This document shows positions 32,280 through 45,899 of a stretch of 64,000 nucleotides of DNA, one piece after another. The first letter of the stretch is position 1; every line of letters begins with the position of its first letter. The translations under genes were made by a program, and so were the position numbers. Source of the stretch: Caecitellus pseudoparvulus (taxonomy: Eukaryota; Bigyra: Bicosoecida); the NCBI GenBank assembly GCA_965644315.1, contig CBFFRQ010000065.1:310001-374000 (forward strand). Direction: 5' to 3'. Below the pieces are notes generated by a model, which was not told where the DNA came from, made no database searches, and saw only the letters and a list, made by a program, of their open reading frames with translations.

Positions 32280-32952
32280 CTACACCTCAAGACGGCGCGG
32301 CTTCTTTGCTGAGCCTGTGTGTCGTTGCGGGACTCGAGGCTTCTGTTGGGGTGTTCCTCGGGCTGCAGTCGGCTGGCTACTCTGTGAAGAGTGGGTGCCA
32401 GCGGGAGGAGCGGCAGGGTCTCCAGGTGTGGCAGGCTCTTGTTGCAGCTTGGAGCTTTGCTCCTTCTGTAGCGGCAGCTGTGGTGCTGCTTCAGGCTGCC
32501 AGCCGCGCCACGAACCCCCAACTTTGCGCAAGACCTCTGGGCACTGCGACGGGAGGTGGCCAGCCTCACCGCACTCTCGGCAAAATGTCCCGGAGAAACC
32601 CTCGATGCTGGGCTCAAGCAGTCCCATCTCGAATGCAGCAACCGCTCTCTCTTCATAGCATGTCCCAGAGAGGGCTCCATATGCTGTTTTGTTTGTCTCA
32701 AAATCAGACGGAATCAAAAAATGTTTCTGAGCAGCGTCGGGCCGGGCCACAGTGTCAGGGCAGTGTTGGGCGTGTTGGGCAAGCCTGGCTCACCTTCACC
32801 CAGCTGAATGCTGATCGCATCGCGTCATCCAACTCAGATGCCCCCTTCCCAGTGTATCCGACGCATCTGTGCAGATGATTCGGACTGTACTCGGCCGATT
32901 CCGGCTCGACCAACTCACGCTGTCGCTTCTGGCCTCTGGATGCAGTTGCCAT
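32280..32952 (-). CDS. Small CCHC zinc-knuckle protein (201 aa)
   Basis: Exons 32952-32794 and 32726-32280 are joined through a GTGAGC donor and TGCTCAG acceptor in phase 0. The ATG at 32952 is followed by a basic start, MATASRGQKRQRE. A conserved-looking stretch, FSWVKKHFLIPSDFETNKT, spans the junction. A single zinc knuckle, CRECGEAGHLPSQC (C-x2-C-x4-H-x4-C), sits in the middle, and a Gln/Pro/Ser-rich basic tail ends KKPRRLEV. Zinc knuckles bind single-stranded RNA or DNA, so a role in RNA metabolism is a reasonable guess. I do not recognise the family. The stop lies 33 bases from the convergent SCAR stop, and the start is 127 bases downstream of the VPS13-like stop on the same strand. Confidence 0.8.
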
Positions 32953-33079
32953 CTTGGCGCCAAGCTGGATCACAAATTCCGCACTGCCCCAGTCGACGTT
33001 GGCAGGCTTTGGTGGCGGAGGAGGAAGAAAACGAGTGCTAGCGCAGATCAAACTTGGGAGGCATGAAGAATACATGTAT

Positions 33080-36000
33080 TTACTGGGAGTTTGTGTTGAA
33101 AAGGAGCCAGTGTGCGGGAGCGGCAGCCCCCCCTTGCACATGGGCAGGCTCGGAAACTTCTTGATCTGGCGAGCAAGCTTCCCAAACAACTGGCGCGGAA
33201 AGCGCAGTCCCTTGGGGGATGTGGATGCGGTGAAAAGGCACACGGTCAACTTGACCCTCCCCACCCATTGAGCGCAGCACCCCCCTAGACACTGTGGTGA
33301 CTGCGTCTGCCACGCCTGCAGCAGGCAGCGCCACAGCGCCGACCAAACCCCGTGCGGCTCCGCCGAGCACTGCCGCGACGGAGGAGGTGTCCTGGAGTGG
33401 CAAGGCCACCAAGCCTGACGCGCCTTCGGACAAGCCGGCGGCTATGCTCGACATGCCTGTGGCAAAGCTGCCCAAGATGCCCCCGTCAGGTTGGGAAGTG
33501 GCTCTGCCTCTCGCGGCTTCCTGCGCATGTGCTGCCTCTGGGGTCCGGGCGATCCGGTCCAAGTTCCGTGCCATGGTGACAGACACCCCTGCCATGGCAG
33601 TAAGAACAGCCCCAGCAGCCCCCATGATGCTATTGGGCATGCTGCCTGCAGCTCCTGGCGAGCTCCCCGCTTGCGCCGACGCCCTGTGCAGCAGTTGACG
33701 TGCAGCAGCAGCCTCAGGGGCCGCTGACGTGCTCTCCAGCTCAACGACACGTGCACGGGCGAGGTGGAGAAAATCTGTCCCCAACAAAACTTGAGGAGGA
33801 GAAGGCCTGTTCGGTAAGCACATGGACATCACTTGCAGTGGAGCGAGAGCAACCCTTGCGAGCGCCCCAACGAAGTGAGTGGGGTTGCCGATGGCGTCCA
33901 GCGCCCCAATGACAGCTGGTAACCCAACAAGCACATCAACAGTGACAGCTGCCAAGATTTCTTGCTGAACGCGCCTTAAAGGTGCGTGCGCGTGGGTAAT
34001 TCGAATGGTGGATGTGTGAACGGGCACTTCAGAAAATGTGAGCGAGACTGGTTGTTCCAAGTGCACCGTGGCACTCACATGCACGGGATCTACCCGGAGG
34101 TTGTGCAGGTATACGTAGCTCTCCGGCGTCGGCCGAGGCAGCGGAGGCATCTGAACTGCAGCGCAAAGCATGGAACACTCGCGCAGCATTCGCCGCCAAG
34201 CTTCAGCCTCTCGCTCTGCTTCGCCCTGCAAGCTTGACGCAACGCACGCTTTTACCCTAGCAGCTGCCGTTTCGAAACCATTTTCTTGCAGCCAATCACC
34301 GCAAACACTCCACTGGGTCACGTGGTGCACAGCCAGAGGGGCCGAGGTGTTCGGCTCGACAAGCAGGACCACTGGGCAAAAGACACCAGAGCCCGGCAGG
34401 TGATTGTCAACTTGTAGTCTATCGACAGATCCCGCGAGCCATGACTGCTTCATTGATGCCACAGGTAAGAAGCTCTGCCTCGTATCGGCTGAGGTGAGAA
34501 GGCCTTGGGAGCTTTGTCGAGAGCTGGCTCGCAGGGCCGCACTGATGCCTTGCCCGCTCACATGACACAGGGGGGCCTCTGAAGCACCGAAAACCTTGCA
34601 AGACAGCGATGTGATTGAGGCCTTGGAGAGGTTGCTCGTGCACCTCGCGTGCACGGACCACTGTTCACTGTTCACGCTTGCCCGGGAAAGCTCCTGCGCA
34701 AAGGCAGATTCCGGGGCCACGAAGAGCTGCACTTGACCCTCAGCCCTGGCAAGCCAGCAGGACAGCCGCTGTTGCCCAACAGACACTGTCGTCGCGCTAT
34801 GCATCCACCCAGCCCCGCCAAGAGCACGAGACGCGTCAAGGCACCCTGGGTAGTTCGAAGCATGCAGCTGTCCCCCGGGGACGGAGATGTGTTCAGATGA
34901 CCACGTGACTTCCGAAGAAGAAGGGTCACCAACGCCGAGCTGCAGCTGCGGGTGGCACGCTGGCATGCCTGCTTTGCCCGCTTCATCAAATACTCGCACC
35001 AGCGTCGACTGCCGCTCGAGGATGGCGCCGAGCAGCAGGGATGCTTGATTCCTCGACCGCAGAATGGGATTGCTGAAGGCTGCAAGAAAATGCTGCTGCC
35101 CGCGAGATAGCAAGGCGGGTGAAATCGAAAGTGACTGGTGTGAAGGAACCAGCGCAGTGCCGCCATCTGGGGCACATGATGACATCATCTCCATGGCACT
35201 GTCCACCAGCTCGCCATCAGAGCCTGCACTGCGCACAAGAAGGGGAAAACGGCACAAGTTGTGGACCCGGGTGGGCACTTTCGTGTCTTTACAGGCAAAC
35301 ATCACAAGTTGACCTGTGTCGCTACGCTGCAACAGCGCAATGGAGATGGTTCTCACGACCACCCGCTGCATCTGGTCACTGCCGCCCAGAAAAGGGACTT
35401 GCAAGCGATGAAGCCTGCATGGCGGCACTGGCCCATTCGGTGACCACGCAAATGGTGTCAGCACCGACTGTTGGCCCTGGAAAGTGGGTAAAGAAGGCTG
35501 GCTGTCGCCAGTATTCATGTCAAGCCGCACTGCCCCAGACCAAGTCAAGTCCCCATCGTCAGGTGCGCCCTCACCAGGCGCATCGACGCAGCAAAATGCC
35601 ACTGCGAGGTTTTTCGAGCCTCTGGGACAGCTGCTGAGGCAGGCCACGCCTAGAGCGGGAACTACTTGGGCCGCGCCCTCAGGCATGAACACTTCAAGGT
35701 CGGGCGTCGTGTCAGTTCCAGGGTTAGCAGCAAGTGGAACAGGGGTGCATAGTTGCACATGTAAATCATGCGGAAGCGAGCTGTCAAAGCACAGAAGTGG
35801 CCGGATGCTGACGCAAAGGGTGGGAGTGTGGTTCGCGTGTGTCGGGGAGGCGAGGTGCAGGCACAGCGGAAGGAAGCCAGCATTGTGCCCCGGCAACGGA
35901 AGCTCCACACTGCTGAATCCACATGAACCGCACTGAACTTGTGTCGGTGAACTGGCAGGACTTGTACTGACCCAAAGGCTGATGCCCGCACCTTGGGCTT

Positions 36001-39000
36001 CGCTTGTTAGCGGCCCCCAGTAGTCCGCTGTCTTTCCAGGTGGAACAGAGAGACATGTCCCAGCATGATCCTCACCGAAAGACACAAACAGTGCACTCGT
36101 AGAGTCATTCGATACCTGGACTGTTGGATGAATGGACACCTCTAGGAGGGGCAAGACGTCTTCACAAGTGCCATCCACCCATGCTCCGCGGTCAGCGACT
36201 CGAAGCACACCAAACTGGGGAGCCCCCGAGCACTCATCTAGGGACACTAGCTGCAGAAACGTGTTGGGTTCTGTATGAGGGTCAAGAAGAAGGGCGCCAG
36301 AACCGGGTATCGCGGGGTGTGCTGCGAGGGCAAGGTCAATGCTGGAGCCGACACGGACTTGATCCCAAGCCCGCCCATGTACTCTAGCAAGCACAGCAAG
36401 AGTAGCATGAAGCTGGTCCATGGCAGCAGGGGATGGGCTTGCAAAGTGCACACGCCAGTCGTGTGCCTGCAGCAAGCCGGAAGCGGGAGGGCAAGGGAGC
36501 AGCTCGGAGGCAGACGAAAACTTCGCGCGAAGGCCAGCAAGTGGCAGCTCAACGAGCGGAAGCAGTGAAACATGCAAGCATCCTTCAGCCCACTTGCACA
36601 CTGCCGCGAGAACAGACGCTCCTTCGCCAGCTTGTGGGCCCACTCCAAGCACTGCATGGCCTGACGAAGGTGAGGTTGTTGCCAAGGTAGAGAGGTCGAG
36701 GAGGACAGTTTGTGTACCGTCAAGGCAGGCAACAAGTGGGTCGCTTGGGGAGCGCAAAATATGGCACGATGTATGAGGTGGAAGTCCTGAAGCGCCATGG
36801 CTAAGAGATTGCAGTGAAACCTTCGCCCGGGTCTTATTGTGCAGCACCCATTCGCCTCGAATGTTGAGACACCCGTCGCTCACTGCAACAACCACTGCGC
36901 AGTCCTCAAGCTGCATGCTCACACCAGAGGGGTTGAAAGCATGAGGAGCGCTCCATGTACAGCTGCTGCCAGTATCCTTAGCAATGCGACAAGTCCACTC
37001 ACCCTGAGACAGTTCACTCTCCAGACCTGGGATGGTAACGGTAGTATCTCTGCGACCGGCCAAAGGAATCTGCAACTCATGCTGCGACGACGCCAACCGC
37101 AAGACCAAGTCCAGCTTGGTGTGGTTCATAATATGAAAGCCTGATCTAAAAGCATTGCCGCGAAGGCACGATACGATGCTGTCAATTGCAGCGATGCGTG
37201 CTGGGCTAACTTCCAAGTCCAGGCTTTTTGCATGCACGTGGGTTGATGAGGCAAGTACGGTTGCCGCACTGCATACCGAGAGTGTGTCAGCTGGCAGCCA
37301 CTCTCCGTCGCTATCTTCATCCAGCAAGAGCTGTGTGGATCCCAGACTTGACCCGCCAATGTGGGTGGCTCGGCTCTGACGACAGCCAAGAGAGCTCACC
37401 ACGGCAATGGGCAGCTGCCTCCCGGACGTGCCTTGCAGCACCCTTAGGTGTGCCTCTTCGAAGCAAATCGTTTGGGTGCATGGCAGCGACAGCGGGCCTG
37501 CTCGCATTCCTGAGTCAATGCTCAAGCGGGAGGAGTGGACTTCAACACACGTGAGAGGCACGTTCTGGTGAACCAGCTGTGCCTCAACAGAAGGAACTTG
37601 CAGTTGGATGAGCGTTCGCAAGGCAGGTTGGCCTGCACCATCCACCTTGAAGCGGCATGATTCCACAATACCCCGGCCCAGAGCTGGAACAAGGCTGTGT
37701 GAGAGGAAAACGTCTGCGACATCACACGGGTCTACACTGTCGTCAATAACTGGAAGGTTCCCACCTACGAGTTGCACTGCTCCCTCCAAATCCCACATGA
37801 TGCGCCACGCAGAAAACACAGCCCTGGGTTGTGCTGCACACACACCTTCTGAGCTCCATGCTGTGTCGCTGGCGTGCATGGTCCACTGCCACCTCACCGC
37901 GCTTTCCCACTGTACGCTCCCTCCTGCTGGCTGACTATGCAGCGGAATCTCAAAGGTGCTCACTTCAATGAACCTGTGGTGGGCTGCTGACCAACCCAGT
38001 AGGCGGCAGGCAATAGTCTGCAGCCGAGACGCCCCGCGCTTTGCACTGGAGAGCCTTGCGAGTCGCCACTGGTCAACGTCAACTGGCTGTCCCGGCAATG
38101 CACTCCGTAGGTTACCACTGTTGTCATTGTGGCGCTCACGGCAAGTCTGCCAGCCTGACAGCACGTCAAAGAGGGCAGTGCAACGCGTGGACACCTCGAG
38201 GTCAGCAAGGCATACGGGCTTCTCAAAGGACACCAATACGCAGCCCCACCAGCTGGCACTAGGCACACCAGATCGGTGAGTAGTAGCATGCCCCGACATG
38301 CTTGCAGCAAGTTCAGTGCATGCTTGTGCAAGCGCGTCTTCGTGAAGCCCTTGGGCACGCACACCCGGAGCTGCCGTCACTTGAGGCGAATCCTCTGTCG
38401 GCGGGTTCACAACCAGTCCGTCGAACGGCGGTGGTGCTCGGTACAGTGCCCTGGGTAGCACGGCAAAGTGGCCTGCTGGGGCCACCACGGGTGGTGCGCG
38501 GTGCTGGCTCATGCCTGAGGCGGGCAACACGTCAGCTGGGAATGGAGCATCACACGATGCAACCGTCGCCCCCCATGCAGCCAAGGCTCGGGACACAGCT
38601 TGCTTGGTCTGTGGCAAGTGAGATGAATACCTCTCAGCAACAAAGCCGTACTCCAGGGATTGAGCATGTTCCTGAGGGCTCCAGTCGGTCAGGGTGCTCA
38701 GGCTGGGAAAGGAGAAAGTGGGTCTTGGCCAAGTTACAGGCAAAGCGGGCTCGTCAAAAGGCGCTGCTCTTCCCTGTCGTCTGGGAGGCAACGAAGCGAG
38801 AGCTCGTACAACTTCGGTCGGCATGCGAATCTTGCAAGGTGTACTCTCCAGCCACAAGGAACAGAGGTGAGCTCCGGGGCCAGCATGTGTCTGCAACGAC
38901 CCAGAGACATCCACTTTGTCCAGGAGAATGTGCGAGGCGGAGGGAAGAGGTGCATCTGAAATGGAGCAAGAGGCATGCAGGCCTGCCAGTACAAGGATGC

Positions 39001-42000
39001 CTGAGCTTCCTGTCGAGCTAGGCTGCACCACAGCTGAGAAAGAGGATGCTCCGAGCGAAATGCATGCCTGCTGCGCTTCGCTCAGATGGACTCGAAATGA
39101 CATGTCCAAGCCCGCTGAAACAGCCTTTAGCTTGCGCAAGAGCACAGTTCTTGGGGGATGTACAGCCGAACGAGGCTTTCCTTGGGGCTGAGGGGGGATG
39201 AAGGCTGCAACAGCCATTGCGTCCACTCGTGCCGAAAGTGGGGACACCAAGACCGTCGCATGCACCTCGTCCACGTCGGGTGCAACTTTCGTTCGCCGAA
39301 GATCAATTTCGACAGCGTTGCTTCCCTCCCCAGAGGACAACTGGAGAGCACCCGTGCCATGGACTGCTGTGAGCTGAAACTGCAGCTGCTCCACCTCATC
39401 AGTGCGTGCAGTCGAGACCCGCAGGCCCTGCAAGCTCAACTCAGCCGCAGTTTCGAGCTTTCGCATGAGCCGTATGCTCGCCCTGTGCATGACAATTTCT
39501 ACACAAGCAGGGGGTTGAGGGGTAGCTGTCTCTGTCGGGGTTGGCCTTCGTTGAGCTGGCAGCACAGCCAAAAAGCCGTTCTGGATGTCAGACAGGTGAG
39601 GGAGTGTGTGAGCCTCGAGACACACGTTGACTTCATCTGTCTCACTACCAAGGCTCAAGCGTATGCTTTGTTCAAGTGCTGGCCCCCTTGTACTTCGAGT
39701 GCCTTCAAGCCGGAGGGCCAGCACCTCTTGATCGATGCCTTGCAAGCTCGAACGGGCCTGCACTCTTGCAGCAAACCTCAGCGCGGCTTCCGACGCTTGG
39801 ACATCAACCCCTTCCAAGGCCAAGCTCACGGAATCACCTTCTCGTGGGCCCAAGGCTGTGGCTAACACAGAGTTCACACTCCCAACCAATGCAACCGGGG
39901 CGGCTTCCGCTGTGCTTACTTCCGTTCTACCGTTGCCGCTGGAAGGCAGCACAGAGAGCTGGCCAACCAAAGCCTGCAAATCCTTTGGGGCGCACCTGAT
40001 TTCAATGTTCTGCACTGCGAACTGCACCTCGGACTCGCCTGCGTCACTGGAAGACCACTCAGCTTGGGCGGCTGGCCCATCCGAGCAGTGCAGTGAGAGG
40101 ATGGGCTCTTCGCTGACGAGGTGCACCTGAAGCTGGAGCAGCTCAGCTGACAAGTTCCTGGCGGTGGGGTGGCCGTGGAAGGCCAGCTTGGCACCGTGGG
40201 TTTGGATGTACAGAGGTGACAACTCGCGTGCGCTGACGAAGGTCACTTTGCTTGGCCTCACTGACACAGCTAGCTTGTGCGAAACATCCAGTGAGAAGGG
40301 GGCTGCGTTAGCCCTGGTCTGCTGATCGGAGCTTGGCGACGATGACGGGCTCATCATGGACTTCAGCAGCCACAAGAGGCCAGGATTCACCTCCAGGTCA
40401 ACAACGGCTTCAACTGTGTGTTCAATACTGTATCGCTTCCCAGAGAAACCATTCAGGGTGGTCGCCGAGGAGCCAGATACCTGGCATAGTTGTCCGGAAC
40501 TCTGCTGTACGAGCATAACTGCCCAATCAAAGGCCATCATTGCGGGGGAATGAGTGCTATGCCTTGATGCTGCTGTGAGGCCGAATACTTTGATCTGCGT
40601 GGCTCCATCGCCACCAAGCCGAAGCACCCATGGGCTAACGACAGCGTCAAGGCTGGAAGCATGTCCGGAAGCCTGCTCCTTATACGGGGCAACGAGAGCC
40701 TGTTCTAGCCATTCGCACATTTCGCTTGCACTCTCGCTGATGGGGCCCTGCTGCGGCTGGGTTCGGGGCGCGGGTGGAGGAGCGTCAGGCCGCAAAGCAA
40801 CGAGCCCCGCAGCGTCGATGAAGCCTTGGCTTGTTCGAAGGAAGAGGGAACATGAGGGAGTGGTTTTTCCACGCAAAGCTGAGGATGGGACAAGTTGGTC
40901 CGAGGCAGCTTGTCCGGTGGCCTGTTCAGACGGCGCTGCTTGGTTAAACAGCTGAGCAACACTATTCCACGGCAAGCCCAGCGCCTGAGCCTTCGCAGAC
41001 AGCGCCCTCAACTCTGATTTGCCTGCTTGACCCCATTGCACCACAGACCGAGGAGTCGACGTCTGAACGAGTAGGGTTGACAGGGCCAAGGTGTCAAGCA
41101 AAGCGCAGCAGGAAAGTGCGCCGCCACGTGCGGCTTGCCTGGCAGCTGTCGCCCCTGCCATCAGCCCTACCTCCAGTCCGGACACCGCAAGTTGGACGTG
41201 TTGAGTTGGGAATGCAGGCCCATCCGCCTGTCGGAGGGACAGCAGCAGCCTGCTAACTTCTGAACCTTGCCCAGGAATGCTGAGTGTCAGCGAAGCGAGC
41301 GAGCCGCTCACTTGAACAACCTCATCATAAATGAGGTCTGAGGGTAACGCCTCTACGCCGCACGAGAGAGGCTCCACGGTGCCTGGTATGTCAGAGCCGC
41401 CCGCTGTGGGGTGGAATGCGTTGGTTGCAGTGGAGAGCTTGTACGCCAGGAGCAGACCACCAAGCTGCACCCTGGCCATGTGCTCATGAACACCCACGCT
41501 GAGTTCCTCACACTCGAAGTGTGCTTCCAGCTCATCAACTGGTGACTTGTCTTCGATGCTGTCGGGCTCGGATGGCAGAGGCATGGCATGTGCAGAGCCA
41601 TGCTTGCCTGGTATGCTTACTCCTATTGCAGATGGACTCGGCCTGCTTGCTGCAAATGCCATGCCTACTTGTCCCACAGAGACACTTATCGGCAGCTGCA
41701 GTCCAAGGCAGAGCAGCTCTCCGTTGAGCAAGACCGAAGCAGGCTCCATTTGAACGTTGACATGCAAAGAAGGCGGCAGCGGCTGCCTAGGCTTTGGGGG
41801 CACAACTTGGGGGCCTGGCACAGCTCGAGCAGCTCTAAACTTGCTGACACTCGCTTGGATGGAGCGGAAGACCTCCACACTCTGATGGTCGTGAGCCGCT
41901 ACTTGTATGGAGCCTACTGTAGCCTGCAAGCTCAAGCACACCGGGCCGCTCGCGTGAGGCCCGTCCCAGCTATGTGCCTGCAAAGTCGCGCTTGACGTGG

Positions 42001-44130
42001 CTTGAGTAAGAGCAGCCCGCCCGTCGGTCTCTGAGGATGATGACAATGAGCGGCCTGCAAGTCGACTTGCCAAGTCGTCTGACAAGCTCTCTGTGCTCTC
42101 TGTGCGCTGCAGCGGCACTGCGAGCTTGGCTAGCAGGTTTTCTGCTGCGCGCTCATGCACGGCAGCCACCTCAGTCGCAGCGGGGGAGATGGTGCAGACC
42201 CTTCCCTGCAGCGAAACTTGGCGTAGGACCAAGTCATCATCAAAGAGGCTCCAGTGGGAGTACTGGTGCGGTGAGGCAGGTCCTTTCAGCGCCCAGCGAA
42301 GCAAAGGTGCAGAGGACGTGGGAGGGGCAGGCCCGCGAATGGAGAGAGACCCCGCCACTGCATCACGGGGCCCCTGCACAAGCTCCACAGACCCCAACGC
42401 GATGAATGCATCCACAACTTGGCATTCGCTGTCGTGTGCTTGCTGCCCGGAGAACCTGGTGCTCTGCAGTCTGCACTCCAGTGCTGACGCAGCACATCGC
42501 AGTTCCACTAAGCAAACCGGGTGAATGGCTGTTTGTGCTCTGGGCCGGCTGTTCGGAGACACCGCGACAAGCCCCATCCCTCGGACCGGAACATGGATGG
42601 TGCCCGCCTCATCTGGCTCAGCAGCTGCAAGGGGCGCCTCTCCCGCATTGGCCGGCGCACTGGGGTGGTGCAGCAGCTGCACCGATAGGGCATCCAGCCG
42701 AGATCCCATCACGACGATGCGCGGGCCAGTGGGTGCAGCAGGTGCAATCTCCGCTTCATCCTGCTTCACGCGTGCTTCTTCTGGGCTTCCAACTTCGCTG
42801 TCGTCACCATCGTCGTCGCCCACGACGGCGCGCCATGCCCAGCTGAACATGCCTTCACTCTGTGGCTGAGCCACTTCACTTGCAGTCGCCTTCGACATCG
42901 CTTGTTGGGGTGCTCCGTCGCTGGCCTGTGCAGCCGACATCAACGATGCGGCAGTGGCAACGTCCGTGTCTGGTTCGGTCTGATGCTCTTCTGTGGGACA
43001 CCCAGGCTCTAGCAGCAGCGCAGCCATCTCAAGCTGGCGCATGCTGACACTCAAGCGCACAGGCTTGACGTGTACGTCCGCGATGGCCAGCACCGCGTGC
43101 TCCCTCCACGAGCCGTGCTGCATGGCGGCAGGCCAAGGCACGGGGTCATGCGCTGCCAGGATGGAGACGGGGGCAGCGTCACCGCTGGCATCCTTGCCAT
43201 CGCGTGCATCAGGCTTCAAGGCAACAACCAAGCGGCACTCTGCAGAGAACTTGTCTAGAAGAGGTTGTTCGTGGAACACGGCCCCCTCGAGCTTCGCGGA
43301 GTCTGCTGGGCTGCGCGAGTTGCGAAGGCCAGAGTGGCGCGAGTAGTCCAGGCGCAGCACAGCGCCCTCCACCATCAATTGCTTGTGCATGATACCTCGA
43401 GGCCCCTGTGGCTCACAATACTGCACGGTCCACTTGCTCTGGGGCTTGGCACCCCCAGGCAATGGCAGTGTTGGAAGGGTCACCTGGGGCGAGGGTTGGC
43501 AAGAAGCCAGAGACAGCGCTTCCGTCGTCAGCACCATCTCAACATCTCCATGGGTGTATCTGAGCGCCAGGGAGCGCACCGTCACCTGCACGTTGGCCAG
43601 GATGCTCTGCAACGAGGTTTGCAGGAAGCCTGGCAATGCGGTGGAGGCAGACGAGGAAGTGCCTGGCCCGCTTCCCCCACCACGGCTGGACGGTGTGGGT
43701 GTGGAAGCCGCTGCAGTTGATCCCTTGTGGCTCATGGGCGTCTGTGTGGAGAGGGGGGTGGGGCTCTGCCCCCTGCCCACTCGGCACTCGACCCTGCGCA
43801 GCTCCACATGGATGGGCTGGGTGAAGAGAGAGAGCCAGGGAATGCTGATGCGCAGCTCAGCGATCCTTGCTGATACAAAGGACAGTTCGCTTTCAGGGGG
43901 GAGGGCTTCCTGTGCATGCCGAAGCATGGGCTGGCGTGGCAGCACCGGCACCAGCGCGTGGCAACGTGTCTGCTCACATTCAGCGCAGCTGTGTTGACCT
44001 CCAAGTCCCGCAAGACCGGGGAGTCTGTCAAGCCAATGTGCTTTACGTCAATGTTAGTGATGAATCGAGAGAGGTTCTCCAGGACCAGGGACTTGATGAA
44101 GCCCCGGAAGGGCGCGGCGATGTAGTCCAT
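33080..44130 (-). CDS. VPS13B: VPS13-like bridge lipid-transfer protein (VPS13B-type)
   Basis: A short first exon (44130-43978, 51 codons) is followed by one 10.8-kb exon (43909-33080), giving about 3,660 residues. The N-terminus SLVLENLSRFITNIDVKHIG, then LRDLEVNTAAL and ISIPWLSLF, follows the chorein-domain pattern and is closest in layout to VPS13B. The central part contains beta-rich segments expected for the RBG rod and VAB (adaptor-binding) region, for example FHIMNHTKLDLVLRLASS. The C-terminus has GASGLVALPLQD and GLVGAVALPAAGVADAVTTV, the VPS13/ATG2 C-terminal helices. A basic motif before the end (VPFHRIHIP) may bind membrane. These proteins move phospholipids between membranes at contact sites; VPS13B acts around the Golgi. 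Assignment to the B type is less certain than to VPS13. Confidence 0.92.
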
Positions 44131-44296
44131 GGCCTGCTACTCGGCGCATGCAATTTCCGCAGGCCAGCGGGGAGCACGCCTTCGGCACGGCCTGGTCCCA
44201 GGCGCCCGGTCTGAGAGTACCACGTTGCAATTGCATTTTTTCGGACTACGTAGTGCACTGGAAGAGCAGAGCTGCGAGGCACCCCCCCCCTGCCAC

Positions 44297-45497
44297 CTAC
44301 ATCCCGGTTGCTTTACTCAAGGATAAGTCGTAGTCTGCGGTGGTGTCGTACTCAATGGTCGGGATGACAGACTGCACAAACTTGAGGAAGAGGAACATGT
44401 ACAGCCCCACCCGTCCCTGCAGCTGCTCTTTGGCATTCGGTACGCCCTCAGCCTCAGCGGCATCCAGCACTGAGCCAAGCAGCCGCTGCATCGTGGCGGC
44501 GTGCTGGCAGGGGTGAATGGAGATGTGCGGCGTGGATGCATCCAGGTGTGGGTGGCTCTCCATGGTCACCGTCTTCTGGACGTAGTCCTGGACTACGTCT
44601 GCCTGCATGTCTTCCGCGCTCAGTGGTCTGCCGTCTTCTGCGGATCCAGTGAGGTACACTCTGGGCGTTCGGTAGAAATTGTCGTACACTACATGCATGG
44701 CATACGTGCGCACGGCTACAATGCCTTGTTCCCCCTCCGCCACACTTGCGGCAGTCAGGTCCACAGCCGCTTCGCTGTCGCCTGGCTGGGCTTCGGCCAG
44801 GTTGTCGTCGTCGAACGTATCCATGTCTAAGTAGTCCTCCTCCTCCTCCTCCTCTTCCTCGGCGGTACCAGCCCCATCAAGATCTGTGACAGCTTCTTCC
44901 GACGTGGCAGCCGTGCTTGAGCCGGCGGGCAGGGGAGGCGGCGCGCCTGCGACAGCACCTGCTTGTGCCACGGCGGCAGCCACAGGCGACACGCCGCTCT
45001 CTCCCTCACGCCCCTGGCCGAACTCCCCCTCCCGAACGTGGGCCATGAGGCCACCGACCTCCGAAGTGATGACTGTGGCGCCGCCCTCCTGCCCGCCCGG
45101 TGCGTGCAGGTCAGCTTCCAGCCAGTCCCCGAACTCACCACCATCTCCCGCTGGTGTTGAGAGGCTCACCTCCCCGCCTAGCGCAGACACGCGCTTCATG
45201 CTCGGCACACTCTTCGAAACCAGGTACTGCTTCTCTTTGGGGAGGAACGGCTTGGCTTTCGAAGCGTCCCCTCGCGCCCTGGCATGCAGAGGCGCGGGGC
45301 GTGTTGGCTTGCGTTTCACGCTTGCGTTTCACGGGCACCACACACCATTCCCACGTCGGGCACTTGGCCACGAGCTCGTCTCCCGCGGCAACAAACTCCT
45401 CAGGAGTCAAGACACCTTTCTCAATGAAGGCAGACGTCGCGAGGGTGGGCATTAGGCTGCTCCGCACCCCCTCGAGCATCGTTCGAAGTGAGGCCAT
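44297..45497 (-). CDS. ATG3: ATG3, E2-like enzyme for ATG8 lipidation
   Basis: Exons 45497-45346 and 45278-44297 give 377 residues. The N-terminal helix (amphipathic, membrane-sensing in the family) is followed by [19 protein letters not shown] and PTWEW; the intron splits this tryptophan codon and joins it to [19 protein letters not shown]. An acidic Ala/Gly-rich flexible region of about 150 residues is longer than in humans. The catalytic domain contains [24 protein letters not shown]-like [12 protein letters not shown] and the active-site HPCQHA (Cys about 308), ending [18 protein letters not shown]3 transfers ATG8/LC3 from ATG7 to phosphatidylethanolamine during autophagy. It lies 166 bases upstream of the VPS13-like gene on the same strand. 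Confidence 0.95.
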
Positions 45498-45899
45498 GAC
45501 CAGCGCTGGCTAGCTCAGAGAATGCCAAGCTGCAGTGTGAAATGAAATCACCGATACCGGTGTGGCCAGCTCTTTGTGTCGGTGTTGGGGTGCATGCTCC
45601 GTGGTTGCTTGCGTTTCTGGGCGCAGTTGTTTTGACGGCGCTTGGCGCTCATCCCAGGCCGCCACGGAGATGCCGCGTTGCTAGGCAACTCTGAGCACTT
45701 GTCCTCTCCCAGGCATCGCTGCATCGTTCACAAATCCTGCACGGCGTCCGACCTGCGCTCTGGCTTCTGCCCTCCCGCACCTCCCTCACCCCTGCTTGAG
45801 AACCTGCGCCCGCAGCAGTGCTGCAACCCTCGCATCGGCTGCAGCGGCACACCAGTTGCAGCAACTCGGCCACTCGGCACTGTCTGCGAAACAGAAAAC
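45498..45899. promoter_or_regulatory. Divergent promoter region between ATG3 and acyl-CoA synthetase
   Basis: 402 bases separate opposed start codons. No gene, RNA or clear core-promoter element is seen. Confidence 0.4.
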
